Notes: generated from the letters alone by a model not told the origin. A DNA stretch of 64,000 bases from Streptococcus intermedius SK54 = ATCC 27335 (GCF_000413475.1 NZ_ATFK01000001.1:1-64000); one strand, 5' to 3'. Counted from the first letter of the stretch, positions 48,001 to 57,591 are shown. Translations and numbers: made by a program.

Positions 48001-49496
48001 AATCACAAGATGGTACGGAAATATTTGTGCCACGTAAAGTCAAAGATGTCGGAAATGGCGGTATTTTGAAAGAGCGAGTATTTTATTTGAAGCCAGATCA
48101 AAATGGACAAGTAACTTATCAGGCTGTGGATGAGTTGGGGAATGTTCGTGAATATGAACGTCGTGTTTATATTTCTGCCAATGCAGATGGTAGCTACACT
48201 CTTCCGAAAGGTGTTCATAAAGCAAACATTTTCTACGTAGTAGAAGATTTTGCGGGCAACAAAGATGCAACTTCTCTTGCAAATCTAGTCGGTACTGAAA
48301 ATAGTGGTCGAATTCGTGTAGCTGTGGTTGATGCAGATAGCCATCAAGCACTGGATACACCATATGTTTATCGAATCAAGGATGCAAAAGGGAACTATAT
48401 CAATGTTGATAAAGGGAAAGACATCAATTTCTTGACATTTGGGCATTATACGGCAGAACTCTTTACTTATGACAAGAGCGGGCTGAAAGTCTTGAGTGCC
48501 CTCACACAAGAATTTGATTTAACAGCAGAAGATAGCTTTAAAATGATTGAATTTTTGGCAAAGGAAATTAGCTATGCTCCACTTAGCGTGACTTTCAACC
48601 AAGCCGTTCCGAAAAATACGACGATAACATTGAAAAATGAAGCGGGTGAGCTTGTTTCTCTTCCAGCTGAGAAATATAGAAAATATTCATTTGGTAAGAC
48701 GGTAGCAGTGGGTCAATATTCTATCGTTGCTACTCTGCCATCAGGCTATGAACTATGGGATGAAAATCCAACAGTTCTAGTCAAAGAAGGTAAGAACAAC
48801 CTTGTTCAATTGACTGTTATTGTTAAAGTAGCCTTACTAGCAGCTGTTCAAAAACAAGTTACTTTGGTGACTACGGCTCAATATTATAATGCAAGTATAG
48901 AAAAGCGGATAGCGTACAATCAAGCTTATGCGCAAGCGAAGGCGGCTTTGACCGGGAAATTGAGTCAAGCAGAAGTAGATCGAATATTGGCAAATCTCGT
49001 CACTGCTGCTGATAATTTAGATGGCAAGGATTCTGATATTGTGGCTCTAAAAACAGCCATGGCAGCTTATGTGGCAACGACTAAAACGGGTTTGTATGCC
49101 AATGCAAGAGAAAAACAACGGCAAGCATATGACCGAGCCTTCCAAGCAGTTGCTCTCTTAGCGATTCAAGATAGTATTACGCAAGAGCAGATTGATACTG
49201 TTTTGGCACAATTGACTGCAGCTTATCAAAAGTTAAATGGTAGAGAAACGGATTTCTCTCATCTGCAAAATACGATTGCACGAGAAATTCATTTCCAAGC
49301 TCTTAGTAATAAGTTTATCTATGCAACTGATGATGTAAAAGCAGCTTATCTGGCTGCATTTGAGCAAGCGAAAGCAGTTTTAGCCAATCCAGGTGCTAGT
49401 CAAGCAGATGTGAGAGAGGCAATTGCGAATCTCAGAGCAGCTAAGAAAAAACTAAATGGGCACAAACCAAAAAGAATTAAAGCTTTGACAGTGTAA
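45033..49496 (+). CDS. Secreted subtilisin-like serine protease, C5a-peptidase-like, with FIVAR repeats
   Basis: Extracellular S8 protease of 1487 residues. A YSIRK-type signal (FSLRKYKFGLASV, about 6-35) leads into a Ser/Thr-rich stretch (about 37-165). The catalytic triad is Asp189 (VIDSGLD), His255 (DSHGMHV) and Ser583 (GTSMAAPH), with the oxyanion Asn in SAGNSN; a PA domain is inserted near 450-490. Fn3-like domains follow (from about 670), then three FIVAR repeats (1266-1335, 1336-1407, 1408-1480). Spacing of the triad resembles streptococcal C5a peptidase. Oddly there is no LPXTG, C-terminal hydrophobic helix or frameshifted anchor; it ends HKPKRIKALTV. The ATG 45033 has AGGGAG upstream. 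Target proteins are unknown. Confidence 0.9.
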   Translation: MKKQRFSLRKYKFGLASVVLGTFLVIGAGQVQANEQAANNPTVTQEVQSSVADKAVPASNQSNGNSAASTTVIATEEGTQTTTQSSSTRAESTVSTSSETSAVKPVPSTAGTGASKVATTGSESPVTEATHSTSTSEKSVASKETTESEKKQSAEPVTPSSTTSNEIIKVPQTWQQGYKGEGKVVAVIDSGLDVNHEVLRITDPSKGKFKDEAAMEAAKKKVGINYGKWYNNKVVFAYNYIDADDNIKEKATDSHGMHVTGIATGNPSKKDTNGEYIYGVAPEAQVMFMRVFSDRSSTTSSAIYAKAIDDAVALGADTINMSLGSTTGSMVNADPSIVEAIKRARAKGVSVLISAGNSNTFGNGKSKPLAENPDYGLVGNPSTVEDSISVASVNNTVVTEEVMEVRGLEDNAKLHHGKFNYSVSETDAQFEKGKEYEYVNVGLGRDEDFKGLDLKGKVALIQRGALTFSDKISNAVKRGAIGAVVYNNVAGANLKMALEGQAKTIPSAFISKEYGEALAAGKYKLVFNGNKANLPNPEANQLSDFSSWGVTTDGQLKPDVTAPGGSIYSSLNDNTYGSMSGTSMAAPHVAGVAALVKQYLEKHYPEKSPAEISSLVKALIMSTAKPHMNKETGAYTSPRQQGAGIVDTAAAVSTGLYVTGEDNNYPSVSLGNVGDEFTFDVTVHNMTDKDRTLKMIVNTNTDTVKDGHFDLTPRKLTETVWPEVTVKAHSSTRVTVKVNVAKYAEELKRLMPNGYFLEGFVRFVEPADDGDVVSLAFMGFRGEFQNLPAAERPIYNLVKEGKSGFYYDVPKDKSVSAKDNVSAIITSSNDTLYSTGKTAARSPIVLGTVENEQGRTILQLDANGNVRLAFSPNGDGNKDLIQYRSVFYRNFNNLTAAVYKSDGSLVWQSAAAKDGRKNYFDGNERNPKSYFLDNTVWDGRDSSGRTVVDGLYTYVVRYTPDVPGANEQTVSFQLQIDTQKPLITSGYIKKSQDGTEIFVPRKVKDVGNGGILKERVFYLKPDQNGQVTYQAVDELGNVREYERRVYISANADGSYTLPKGVHKANIFYVVEDFAGNKDATSLANLVGTENSGRIRVAVVDADSHQALDTPYVYRIKDAKGNYINVDKGKDINFLTFGHYTAELFTYDKSGLKVLSALTQEFDLTAEDSFKMIEFLAKEISYAPLSVTFNQAVPKNTTITLKNEAGELVSLPAEKYRKYSFGKTVAVGQYSIVATLPSGYELWDENPTVLVKEGKNNLVQLTVIVKVALLAAVQKQVTLVTTAQYYNASIEKRIAYNQAYAQAKAALTGKLSQAEVDRILANLVTAADNLDGKDSDIVALKTAMAAYVATTKTGLYANAREKQRQAYDRAFQAVALLAIQDSITQEQIDTVLAQLTAAYQKLNGRETDFSHLQNTIAREIHFQALSNKFIYATDDVKAAYLAAFEQAKAVLANPGASQADVREAIANLRAAKKKLNGHKPKRIKALTV

Positions 49497-49527
49497 AATT
49501 TTACTGATGAAGTTTCTTAGTACAAAA

Positions 49528-49563
49528 TGGGTGACTCAAAATATTAGAGGGTCACTCATTTTC
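49528..49563 (+). terminator. Subtilase gene terminator
   Basis: TGGGTGACTC (49528-49537) pairs with GGGTCACTCA (49549-49558) through ten pairs including two G-U, followed by TTTTCTT. Confidence 0.75.
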
Positions 49564-49567
49564 TTGT

Positions 49568-49720
49568 TATAATGGTCACTATGAAGGAGGTCTTGTTAAA
49601 AGTTTCTAGTGATTCTGGGGTGGTGAAAGCTAGATAAGCAAAAGCTGAGAATGAAACTTTCGGTAAGTTTTAGTCAGTAGATTTTTAATTAAGACTATAT
49701 CAACAATGAAATAATCAATA
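49568..49720 (+). pseudogene. Degenerate T-box leader remnant (glyQS type)
   Basis: 49657-49715 matches 51432-51490 of the glyQS leader at 55 of 59 positions. It keeps an extended -10 (TGT-TATAAT, 49565-49573) in the same relative position as the glyQS promoter. The T-box core (GGTGGAACCGCG) and the terminator are missing. It is therefore a broken duplicate of the glycine T-box, now without a gene to control. Confidence 0.75.
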
Positions 49721-49728
49721 CGATTCTG

Positions 49729-49980
49729 TTGTGTGAAAGAGAGCCCAAGTCTTGGCGCTATATGGAAGAAAGCAAAGAACATATGGGCTTTGTAGATATT
49801 CAGGTCATGCAGGAACTGCAGACTTTATCAAAAATCTAAGCGGTGTTATTGAAGTGCCAAAAACAGATGAGATGAATGTTAACATTGCGGGAAGAAAAGT
49901 CTGAATCAGAGTGTATCTCAGCCTTTCAGATTGACTTAACAACAGAGTCAGAACAGAATGAAAAAGGAAGTCACTTTCTT
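49729..49980 (+). pseudogene. Possible frameshifted gene remnant downstream of the broken T-box
   Basis: Three short open stretches follow each other in different frames: 49729-49839 (…CEREPKSWRYMEESKEH…), 49800-49904 (…GTADFIKNLSGVIEVPK…) and 49885-50025 (…SAFQIDLTTESEQN…). Each looks protein-like and they overlap, which fits a decayed coding region with frameshifts. I do not recognise the protein. A gene once controlled by the upstream T-box is one explanation; chance frames are another. Confidence 0.35.
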
Positions 49981-49981
49981 C

Positions 49982-50010
49982 TTGACAAATATTGTAAGCA
50001 GACTTATAAT
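49982..50010 (+). promoter_or_regulatory. Consensus promoter of the SRPBCC-MarR-EVE operon
   Basis: TTGACA (49982-49987), 17 bases, TATAAT (50005-50010): a perfect sigma-A promoter, the strongest by consensus of any protein gene here apart from the XRE gene. Such a promoter in front of a MarR gene is usually held down by the repressor. Confidence 0.85.
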
Positions 50011-50014
50011 ATAA

Positions 50015-50905
<891 letters not shown>

Positions 50906-50913
<8 letters not shown>

Positions 50914-51316
50914 GTTCTGGGTTGGTGTTGTTTCAGAAAATCATGTTAAACGCGGTGTTGACGGCGGTTTTTGCCAGGTCTGTCATGGTAAAGGCGGTCC
51001 TTTAAGACGCATGAAAAAGGGCGATTACCTGCTCTATTACAGTCCTAAAATCGCTCTTGATTCTAATCAAAAGCTGCAGGCTTTCACAGCCGCGGGTAAG
51101 ATGAAGGATGATAGGGTTTATCAATTTGAAATGGCACCGGACTTTATCCCTTTCAGGCGGGATGTTGAGTATTACAAATCTGTCCGGCCTTGTCCGATTG
51201 GAACTGCCAGGCAGCACTCAGACTGGAAAACCTATGCCAGCCAGCTACGATACGGACATTTTGAGGTTAGTCGAGATTTCTTTATGTATGTTTTTAATTC
51301 TATGAAGTTGGAGTAA
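50906..51316 (+). CDS. EVE domain-containing protein (UPF0310 type)
   Basis: 136 residues forming one EVE domain: FWVGVVSENHVKRGVDGGFCQV at the N-terminus, MKKGDYLLYYSPK near 35-47, and FIPFRRDVEYY near 75-85. EVE is related to eukaryotic YTH and to PUA domains and is thought to recognise modified bases or a related ligand. Bacterial EVE proteins occur in defence and stress contexts, but no nuclease or other effector is attached here. Third gene of the SRPBCC-MarR-EVE operon. Confidence 0.85.
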
Positions 51317-51319
51317 GTC

Positions 51320-51348
51320 TGGACAAGATTGCCCTTTTTTGCTATAAT
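51320..51348 (+). promoter_or_regulatory. glyQS promoter
   Basis: TGGACA (51320-51325), 17 bases, extended -10 TGC-TATAAT (51340-51348), starting a few bases after the EVE-gene stop codon. Confidence 0.75.
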
Positions 51349-51354
51349 ACTAGT

Positions 51355-51585
51355 CAGAAAGAAAGTCTTATGGCATTTCTCAAGCGAGCCTGAGATAGTG
51401 GAAGTCGGGTGAAATAAAGTATGAACGGGCGCTTTCGGTAAGTTTTAGTCGGTAGATTATTAATTAAGACTATATTAACAATGAAGTAATAAACTAGGGT
51501 GGAACCGCGTTTTGACGCCCCTATGCAAAGCTGTATAGGGTGTCGTGTCGAGTGCAGTTCTGCTTTTTGTTTTGTTAGTCAAATT
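51355..51585 (+). promoter_or_regulatory. T-box riboswitch leader of glyQS
   Basis: Contains the canonical T-box core AGGGTGGAACCGCG (51496-51509). A terminator-like hairpin GACGCCCCTAT / ATAGGGTGTC (51514-51545) follows, then a T-rich stretch near 51563-51573. The upstream part carries stem I-like sequence. T-boxes sense uncharged tRNA-Gly by pairing of the ACCA end with UGGN and so raise glyQS when glycine is short. The exact terminator end is uncertain. Confidence 0.85.
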
Positions 51586-51667
51586 GATTCACTTGTTGAG
51601 ACTAGTATATTCCTACTATAAGCTCAAGTTACAAGAATATTATAATAAAAAGAATGGAGTAAACATT

Positions 51668-52582
51668 ATGCCGAAGAAGTTAACCTTCCAAGAAATTATT
51701 TTAACGTTGCAACAGTTTTGGAATGATCAGGGCTGTATGCTCATGCAGGCTTACGATAATGAAAAAGGTGCTGGTACGATGAGCCCCTACACTTTCTTAC
51801 GGGCTATTGGACCTGAGCCATGGAATGCGGCTTATGTAGAGCCTTCACGTCGTCCAGCAGATGGACGATATGGTGAAAATCCGAATCGCCTTTATCAACA
51901 TCATCAGTTTCAGGTTGTAATGAAACCAAGTCCTAGCAACATTCAAGAGTTGTATTTACAATCATTGGAATTGTTAGGAATTAACCCGCTAGAGCACGAT
52001 ATTCGCTTTGTCGAAGACAACTGGGAAAATCCTTCAACTGGTTCTGCAGGTTTGGGTTGGGAAGTATGGCTTGATGGGATGGAGATTACACAGTTTACGT
52101 ATTTCCAACAGGTTGGTGGTTTATCTACCAGTCCAGTTACATCTGAAGTTACCTATGGTTTAGAACGTTTGGCATCTTATATTCAAGAAGTGGATTCTGT
52201 TTATGATATTGAATGGGCAGATGGAGTTAGGTACGGAGAAATTTTCCGTCAACCAGAATTTGAACATTCAAAATACAGTTTTGAAGTGAGTGATCAAGCT
52301 TTGCTGTTGGCTAATTTTGATCATTTTGAAGCTGAGGCTAAGCGTTGTTTAGAGTATAATCTCGTTCACCCTGCTTACGATTATGTTTTAAAATGTTCGC
52401 ACACCTTTAATCTATTGGATGCTCGCGGAGCTGTTTCTGTGACAGAGCGAGCGGGTTACATTGCTCGGATTCGTAATTTAGCGCGTATTGTTGCTAAAAC
52501 CTTTGTGGCGGAACGCAGACGGCTAGGCTATCCATTGTTAGACGAAGCAACACGTAAGAAATTATTGGCTGAGGAGGAATAA
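51668..52582 (+). CDS. glyQ: Glycyl-tRNA synthetase alpha subunit
   Basis: Catalytic subunit of the alpha2beta2 GlyRS. 304 residues, starting [18 protein letters not shown], with the class II active-site segments [20 protein letters not shown] and TYFQQVGG. I start at ATG 51668; upstream in-frame codons lie in the T-box leader. glyS follows two bases after the stop codon. Confidence 0.96.
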   Translation: MPKKLTFQEIILTLQQFWNDQGCMLMQAYDNEKGAGTMSPYTFLRAIGPEPWNAAYVEPSRRPADGRYGENPNRLYQHHQFQVVMKPSPSNIQELYLQSLELLGINPLEHDIRFVEDNWENPSTGSAGLGWEVWLDGMEITQFTYFQQVGGLSTSPVTSEVTYGLERLASYIQEVDSVYDIEWADGVRYGEIFRQPEFEHSKYSFEVSDQALLLANFDHFEAEAKRCLEYNLVHPAYDYVLKCSHTFNLLDARGAVSVTERAGYIARIRNLARIVAKTFVAERRRLGYPLLDEATRKKLLAEEE

Positions 52583-52584
52583 AA

Positions 52585-54624
52585 ATGACGAAGAATTTAT
52601 TGGTTGAGTTAGGGCTTGAAGAAATGCCTGCCTATGTTGTAACACCAAGCATGAAACAATTGCGTGATAAAATGGCAGCCTTTTTAACAGACAATCGTTT
52701 GACATTCGATAAGATTGAAATGTTTTCCACTCCTCGTCGCTTGGCTGTACGTGTGTCCAATCTAAGTGAAAAACAAACAGACCTAACAGAAGATTTCAAA
52801 GGGCCAAGTAAGAAAATTGCTTTGGATGCAGATGGTCATTTTACGAAAGCTGCGCAAGGCTTTGTTCGTGGAAAAGGCTTGACGGTTGAAGATATCACAT
52901 TTCGTGAAGTAAAAGGTGAGGAATATGTCTATGTGACCAAACAAGAAATCGGAAAACCTGTTGAAGAATTAATTGATGGAGTAACTGATGTCTTAACCTC
53001 TCTGAGTTTTCCGGTCAATATGCATTGGGGTACCAATACGTTTGAATATATTCGCCCTGTTCATACCCTCACCGTGTTATTGGATGATGAATCTTTTTTG
53101 ATGAATTTGTTCGATATTGAAAGTGGACGGACAAGTCGGGGTCATCGTTTTCTAGGTCATGAAGTGAAGATTCAGTCTGCAGATTCTTATGAAGAAGATC
53201 TGCGCGAAGTTTTTGTCATTGCGAGTCCAATGGAACGGGAAAACATGATTTTGGATCAAATCAAAGAAATTGAGAGAATGCACAATGTTCATGTGGAGAT
53301 TGATGAAAATTTGCTAGATGAAGTGCTGAACTTGATTGAGTACCCAACTGCTTTTATTGGGCGTTTTGACGATCGTTACTTAGATGTGCCGGAAGAAGTC
53401 CTTGTTACGTCTATGAAGGTTAATCAACGTTATTTTGTTGTTCGCAATGAAAATGGTAAGCTTCTTCCATATTTCGTATCGGTACGCAACGGAAATGCAG
53501 AACACCTCGAAAATGTCGTCAAAGGAAATCAGAAAGTTTTAGTGGCTCGGTTAGAAGATGCAGAATTTTTCTGGCGTGAAGATCAACGATTGATTATTTC
53601 TGACTTAGTTGACAAGTTAAAACATGTAACTTTCCATGAAAAAATTGGCTCATTAGCGGAGCACATGGAACGAACAGCAAAGATCGCAGCTCTTTTAGCA
53701 GAAAAAGCACACTTATCTACTCGGGAAGCAAAAGATGTAGCCCGTGCCGCATCTATTTACAAATTTGATTTATTGACTGGTATGGTTGGAGAGTTTGATG
53801 AATTGCAAGGTATCATGGGAGAAAAATATGCTCTACTTGCAGGAGAAAACACAGCAGTAGCTAGAGCTATTCGAGAGCATTATCTCCCGACTGCTAGTGA
53901 TGGTGAATTACCAGATACAAAAGTTGGTGCAATTTTGGCCATTGCAGACAAGATAGACACAATTCTTTCGTTCTTCTCTGTTGGACTCATTCCAAGTGGT
54001 TCAAATGACCCTTATGCTCTTCGTAGGGCTACACAAGGTGTTGTGCGTGTTTTGGACAAGTTCGGCTGGCACATTGCCTTAGATGAATTGGTAGATCAAC
54101 TCTATGCGCTGCAATTTGATAGTCTCACATATAGTAACAAAGAACAGGTACTGGATTTCTTCCGTGCGCGCATTGAAAAAATGATAGACAGCGATATTCC
54201 AAAAGATATCGTGACAGCTGTGCTCAACAGCTCGACGTTTGTTGTACGTGATTTGGTCGAGGTGGCGGCCCTTCTAGCAGAAAAAGCACAAGAAAATTCT
54301 TTCAAACCAGCAGTTGAAAGTTTGGCACGTGTCTTTAATTTGGCAGAAAAAGCAGAAGCAGTGAGTGTTGTGGATGAAAGTCTGTTTGAAAATGAAGAGG
54401 AAAAAGAACTTCATACAGCAATCGAGCGCTTGACTTTATCTGATGACTTGGCGGATAATATTGAACAATTATTTGCTTTAAGTCCGGTCATTGATGCATT
54501 TTTTGATAACACTATGGTCATGGCAGAAGATGAAGCAATCCGAGCAAATCGTTTGGCGCTTTTAGTCGCTTTGATGACAAAGGCTAAAAAGGTAGCACAG
54601 TTTAATCAAATCAATACAAAATGA
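52585..54624 (+). CDS. glyS: Glycyl-tRNA synthetase beta subunit
   Basis: tRNA-binding subunit, 679 residues, full length. Starts [15 protein letters not shown]; includes an HD-like domain region ([18 protein letters not shown] near 430) and the C-terminal anticodon-binding helices. Essential partner of glyQ. GAGGAGG-type ribosome site overlaps the glyQ end. Confidence 0.96.
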   Translation: MTKNLLVELGLEEMPAYVVTPSMKQLRDKMAAFLTDNRLTFDKIEMFSTPRRLAVRVSNLSEKQTDLTEDFKGPSKKIALDADGHFTKAAQGFVRGKGLTVEDITFREVKGEEYVYVTKQEIGKPVEELIDGVTDVLTSLSFPVNMHWGTNTFEYIRPVHTLTVLLDDESFLMNLFDIESGRTSRGHRFLGHEVKIQSADSYEEDLREVFVIASPMERENMILDQIKEIERMHNVHVEIDENLLDEVLNLIEYPTAFIGRFDDRYLDVPEEVLVTSMKVNQRYFVVRNENGKLLPYFVSVRNGNAEHLENVVKGNQKVLVARLEDAEFFWREDQRLIISDLVDKLKHVTFHEKIGSLAEHMERTAKIAALLAEKAHLSTREAKDVARAASIYKFDLLTGMVGEFDELQGIMGEKYALLAGENTAVARAIREHYLPTASDGELPDTKVGAILAIADKIDTILSFFSVGLIPSGSNDPYALRRATQGVVRVLDKFGWHIALDELVDQLYALQFDSLTYSNKEQVLDFFRARIEKMIDSDIPKDIVTAVLNSSTFVVRDLVEVAALLAEKAQENSFKPAVESLARVFNLAEKAEAVSVVDESLFENEEEKELHTAIERLTLSDDLADNIEQLFALSPVIDAFFDNTMVMAEDEAIRANRLALLVALMTKAKKVAQFNQINTK

Positions 54625-54639
54625 TAAGAGGTGAATCTT

Positions 54640-54897
54640 ATGGAACCGAAGAAAATTGAACGAATCAATGAACTGGCCAAAAAGAAAAAGACAGTTGGGC
54701 TGACACCGGAGGAAAAAGTAGAACAAGCTAAACTACGTGAAGAATATATCGAAGGCTATCGTCGTAGTCTTCGTCATCACATCGAAGGGATTAAAATTGT
54801 GGATGAAGAAGGCAACGATATCACGCCAGAAAAACTCCGTCAGGTTCAAAGAGAAAAAGGTCTACATGGCAGAAGTTTAGACGACCCAAATTCCTAA
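54640..54897 (+). CDS. DUF896 family protein (YnzC-like)
   Basis: Short, highly charged protein of 85 residues: [20 protein letters not shown] at the N-terminus and [20 protein letters not shown] in the middle, diagnostic of DUF896/UPF0291. In Bacillus a homologue is linked to the SOS response, but its job here is unknown. ATG 54640 follows AAGAGGTG; an in-frame GTG at 54631 overlaps that site. Probably co-transcribed with glyQS. Confidence 0.85.
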   Translation: MEPKKIERINELAKKKKTVGLTPEEKVEQAKLREEYIEGYRRSLRHHIEGIKIVDEEGNDITPEKLRQVQREKGLHGRSLDDPNS

Positions 54898-54907
54898 TGA
54901 AGACAAC

Positions 54908-54942
54908 AAAAAATCGCTGAGAGATACTCTCGACGATTTTTT
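54908..54942. terminator. Bidirectional terminator between the DUF896 gene and ktrA
   Basis: AAAATCG-ctg-AGAG / CTCT-cga-CGATTTTTT, a bulged stem with A- and T-runs between convergent genes. Confidence 0.8.
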
Positions 54943-54948
54943 ATTTAT

Positions 54949-55614
54949 CTATTTTGTAATATCTTCAAAATGATCAAATGTTTGACTGTCAATTACAGCC
55001 ATTAATAGTTCATTCTGTTTAAAGATATAGTCAGGCGATGTATCAATATTGAGTACACCATCAGGAGTTTCTCTAAAACCAATGATGTTAAGCTTATGAT
55101 TCTGACGAAGTTTTAATTGTGCTAAATTTTTACCAATCCAAGCCTGAGGTGGATAAAATTCAATAATAGAGACATTTTTATCTAATTCAATGACATCCGT
55201 CGTGGCTTGGTGCAAAATATTTTTAGCAAGCGAAATCCCGGTCTCACGCTCAGGGGAGATGCAGCGATCAGCTCCAACTTTTAGCAAGACTTTTCTGGTT
55301 GTCTTACTTTTCACCTTGGCAATCACCTTTTCAACGCCTAAAGATTTACAGTGCATGACGGCGAGGACGCTTGATTCTAAATTGTCTCCTGTAGCCACAA
55401 CCACTGTATCACAAGTATCAATTCCTGCAGCCTGCAACAAATCGTGGTCTGTAATATCACCGACGACACCTCGCGCCAAAATCGGTTCAAAATGATTGAT
55501 GACATCTTGGTGGTCATCGACAGCGATAATATCACAATTATATTTGCGGAGTGTGTTAATGATACTGCGACCGAAAACTCCTAGACCTAGTATGCCAATT
55601 GTTCGTTTATCCAT
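54949..55614 (-). CDS. ktrA: KtrA-type potassium channel regulatory protein (RCK/TrkA)
   Basis: Cytoplasmic ring protein gating KtrB; binds NAD(H)/ATP and probably c-di-AMP. 221 residues: RCK_N Rossmann domain with ILGLGVFGRSI (about 7-17) and acidic AVDDHQD, then RCK_C from about 140 (SIIEFYPPQAWIGKNLAQL). Start ATG 55614 after GGAAGG; the in-frame extension to 55701 overlaps ktrB and is rejected. Ten bases after ktrB. Confidence 0.92.
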   Translation of the reverse strand: MDKRTIGILGLGVFGRSIINTLRKYNCDIIAVDDHQDVINHFEPILARGVVGDITDHDLLQAAGIDTCDTVVVATGDNLESSVLAVMHCKSLGVEKVIAKVKSKTTRKVLLKVGADRCISPERETGISLAKNILHQATTDVIELDKNVSIIEFYPPQAWIGKNLAQLKLRQNHKLNIIGFRETPDGVLNIDTSPDYIFKQNELLMAVIDSQTFDHFEDITK

Positions 55615-55624
55615 AAAATCCTTC

Positions 55625-56980
55625 CTATCCAATAATAGTATTTGCATTAGCAAATTTAATTGTATCGTTTTTCTTCGGTTTTCGATTGGAGAGACTGACA
55701 ATCAAGGTCAGTGGTCCAATTCGTCCGATAAACATCAAAAACATAATCACTGTTAAAGCAGCATGATTTAAAGTAGGTGTTAGATTGGCAGTCACGCCTA
55801 CTGTTCCAAGAGCAGACATGGCTTCAAACATTAAGTAAATAAAACGATGCCCCTTATCAGCGACCATTGTCAAAAAAGTCAAACCAAGAATAAAGGTTGT
55901 GGTGAAGACAATTAAGACACTAAAGGCTTTTTGAATGGTAGAGGGAGAAAACGTATGATGCCCAAAATTAGTATGGGGCAAACCAAGAATTTCTGTTCGA
56001 GCAAAGGCTAACACAACCAAAAAAGTGGTAATTTTCAATCCTCCGGCCGTTCCTCCAGGAGCACCACCTAGAAACATTTGAATGATATAAAGAAGTAATG
56101 TAACTGGGCGAGCTTGTGTATAGTCAATCGTTGCAAAACCAGCTGTCCGCATGGTGACGGTTTGAAAGAAGCTGACTAACACCTTTTTTCCGAAAGGCAG
56201 CTGACCGATAGTAGCTGTATTTTGAAATTCAGTCAGAAATGTCAAACAAGTTCCACTGATTAAGATAATAGCTGTTAAAGCAAGAACTAATTTTGTATGA
56301 AAACGTAGTTTCCGTTTACGTCCTTTTGCTTGTATATTTGTTTTTAAGTCAAACCAGACTGAAAAACCTAAGCCGCCCATAATAATCAAGGCAGCGATGG
56401 TTAAATTAACTAAGGTATCTGTTTTATATGATAACAAACTAGTACTACCTAAATTATCAAATCCAGCGTTACAGAAAGCAGAGATAGCAAGAAAAATTGA
56501 AGTTAGAAGTCCTTTTCCCCATCCTAAGAGAGGGACAAAACGAAAACTGAGAATCAAGGCTCCGAGTAATTCAATACTAAAAGTAATGAGAAAGATGGAG
56601 CGAAGGAAGTCGCGAATAGAATTTGTTTCATCTCGACTAAGACTTTCTTGCAAAGTAGTACGATTGGAAAAACTAAGTTTTTGATTGGAACGTACATAAA
56701 TCAGCCCGATAAAGCTAATTAACCCTAAGCCTCCAATCTGAATGAGCAGCATACAGATAATCTGCCCCCAAATATTGTAAGTATCAGCGACTGCCTGTGT
56801 AAAAAGCCCAGTCACACAGACCATTGAAACTGAAGTAAATAAGTGGTCAAAATAATTAGCTTTGGAAGTCGCTATCTGCATAAAAGGCAGATTTAAAAGA
56901 AGAGATCCCACTACAATCACAAGGGCGAAACTCAATAAAATACGCCTAGCAGGAGATAATCTTGATAAAAAATGTGACAT
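55625..56980 (-). CDS. ktrB: KtrB-type potassium/sodium uptake membrane protein (TrkH family)
   Basis: Ion-conducting subunit, 451 residues with four M1-P-M2 repeats. Selectivity-filter glycines are visible in TSVSMVCVTGLF (near 50-60), SAFCNAGFDNLG (near 165-176), VTMRTAGFATID (near 272-283) and MSALGTVGVTANL (near 390-402). With KtrA it imports K+, important for osmotic and pH adaptation. Promoter is an extended -10 (TGG-TAAAAT, 57020-57012). Confidence 0.93.
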   Translation of the reverse strand: MSHFLSRLSPARRILLSFALVIVVGSLLLNLPFMQIATSKANYFDHLFTSVSMVCVTGLFTQAVADTYNIWGQIICMLLIQIGGLGLISFIGLIYVRSNQKLSFSNRTTLQESLSRDETNSIRDFLRSIFLITFSIELLGALILSFRFVPLLGWGKGLLTSIFLAISAFCNAGFDNLGSTSLLSYKTDTLVNLTIAALIIMGGLGFSVWFDLKTNIQAKGRKRKLRFHTKLVLALTAIILISGTCLTFLTEFQNTATIGQLPFGKKVLVSFFQTVTMRTAGFATIDYTQARPVTLLLYIIQMFLGGAPGGTAGGLKITTFLVVLAFARTEILGLPHTNFGHHTFSPSTIQKAFSVLIVFTTTFILGLTFLTMVADKGHRFIYLMFEAMSALGTVGVTANLTPTLNHAALTVIMFLMFIGRIGPLTLIVSLSNRKPKKNDTIKFANANTIIG

Positions 56981-57011
56981 TCGTATCTTCTTTCATAGAA
57001 ATAATGATTTT

Positions 57012-57020
57012 ATTTTACCA
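57012..57020 (-). promoter_or_regulatory. ktrBA promoter (extended -10)
   Basis: Minus strand TGG-TAAAAT at 57020-57012, 31 bases before the ktrB ATG; no strong -35. Confidence 0.5.
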
Positions 57021-57069
57021 TAAAGACGTTTAAAAGACGAGAGGGAAGGCGCAAGAGTTTAGTTCTTCT

Positions 57070-57225
57070 TTAAAAGTTTTTGACCGAAAAAATGCAAGAA
57101 GCAATCACTGCCACATCTATCCAAAATAGCAATGCATCTGTCAAGGTGAAGAATAAGTAGAAAGCAATGACGAGAAGGATTGCTAAGAGAGGTAAGAGTA
57201 TTTTTTTATATTGTTGAAGTTTCAT
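57070..57225 (-). CDS. Small membrane protein, unknown function
   Basis: 51 residues from ATG 57225 (MKLQQYKKILLPLL), with AAAGGG upstream. It contains two hydrophobic stretches (about 9-24 and 27-44) and little else. I see no known family. It lies 20 bases after the XRE gene and is almost certainly on the same transcript; a regulator paired with a small membrane protein is a recurrent Gram-positive arrangement. Confidence 0.65.
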   Translation of the reverse strand: MKLQQYKKILLPLLAILLVIAFYLFFTLTDALLFWIDVAVIASCIFSVKNF

Positions 57226-57245
57226 TGAATTTACCCTTTCTTTTC

Positions 57246-57443
57246 TTAGAAGTGTTCTTGATTCCAAAAAAGTGTGTTTAGGTCTGTTTCCAAAGCTAGT
57301 GCTAGATGGATACAAAGATCTAGTGTGGGATTGCATTTATTGTTTTCAATCATGTTGATTGTTTGTCGCGAAACACCAATTTGTTTAGCAAGGTCTAGTT
57401 GCGAGAGGCCTAGATTTTTTCGACATTCTTTTACTTGATTCAT
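57246..57443 (-). CDS. XRE-family helix-turn-helix regulator
   Basis: 65-residue single-domain DNA-binding protein: KECRKNLGLSQLDLAKQIGVSRQTINMIENNKCNPTLDLCIHLALAL-type HTH spanning residues 5-51. It ends TLFWNQEHF with no ligand domain, like the small regulators of the YozG/SinR-like group. ATG 57443 follows AAGGAG. Promoter is perfect consensus with an inverted repeat on the -35, consistent with autorepression. Confidence 0.88.
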   Translation of the reverse strand: MNQVKECRKNLGLSQLDLAKQIGVSRQTINMIENNKCNPTLDLCIHLALALETDLNTLFWNQEHF

Positions 57444-57491
57444 GTATTTCTCCTTAGCAAAGTGTCAAATATAAGCGACTTTTGTAGTTTC

Positions 57492-57532
57492 ATTATAAGT
57501 ATCTTTGTTTAACATGTCAAGTATCATTGACA
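57492..57532 (-). promoter_or_regulatory. XRE-gene promoter and probable operator
   Basis: Minus strand TTGACA (57520-57515), 17 bases, TATAAT (57497-57492). The inverted repeat TGTCAA-GTATCA-TTGACA (57515-57532) includes the -35 hexamer as one arm, so a bound dimer would block the promoter. Confidence 0.7.
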
Positions 57533-57573
57533 AAAACTTTACATGATTCCAAAAGTCTTTTTTTAAATCTTTG

Positions 57574-57582
57574 TGGTATAAT
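57574..57582 (+). promoter_or_regulatory. rsmH promoter (extended -10)
   Basis: TGG-TATAAT at 57574-57582, with the ATG only nine bases after the last -10 base. The transcript would carry a leader of about zero to four bases. Confidence 0.7.
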
Positions 57583-57591
57583 AGTAAAGAT

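Noticed and set aside
49497..49563. LPXTG anchor hidden by a frameshift after the subtilase stop
   Set aside because: No LPXTG or hydrophobic tail is readable in any frame before the terminator.
51545..51667. N-terminal extension of glyQ
   Set aside because: It runs through the T-box terminator region; the family start [10 protein letters not shown] is at 51668.
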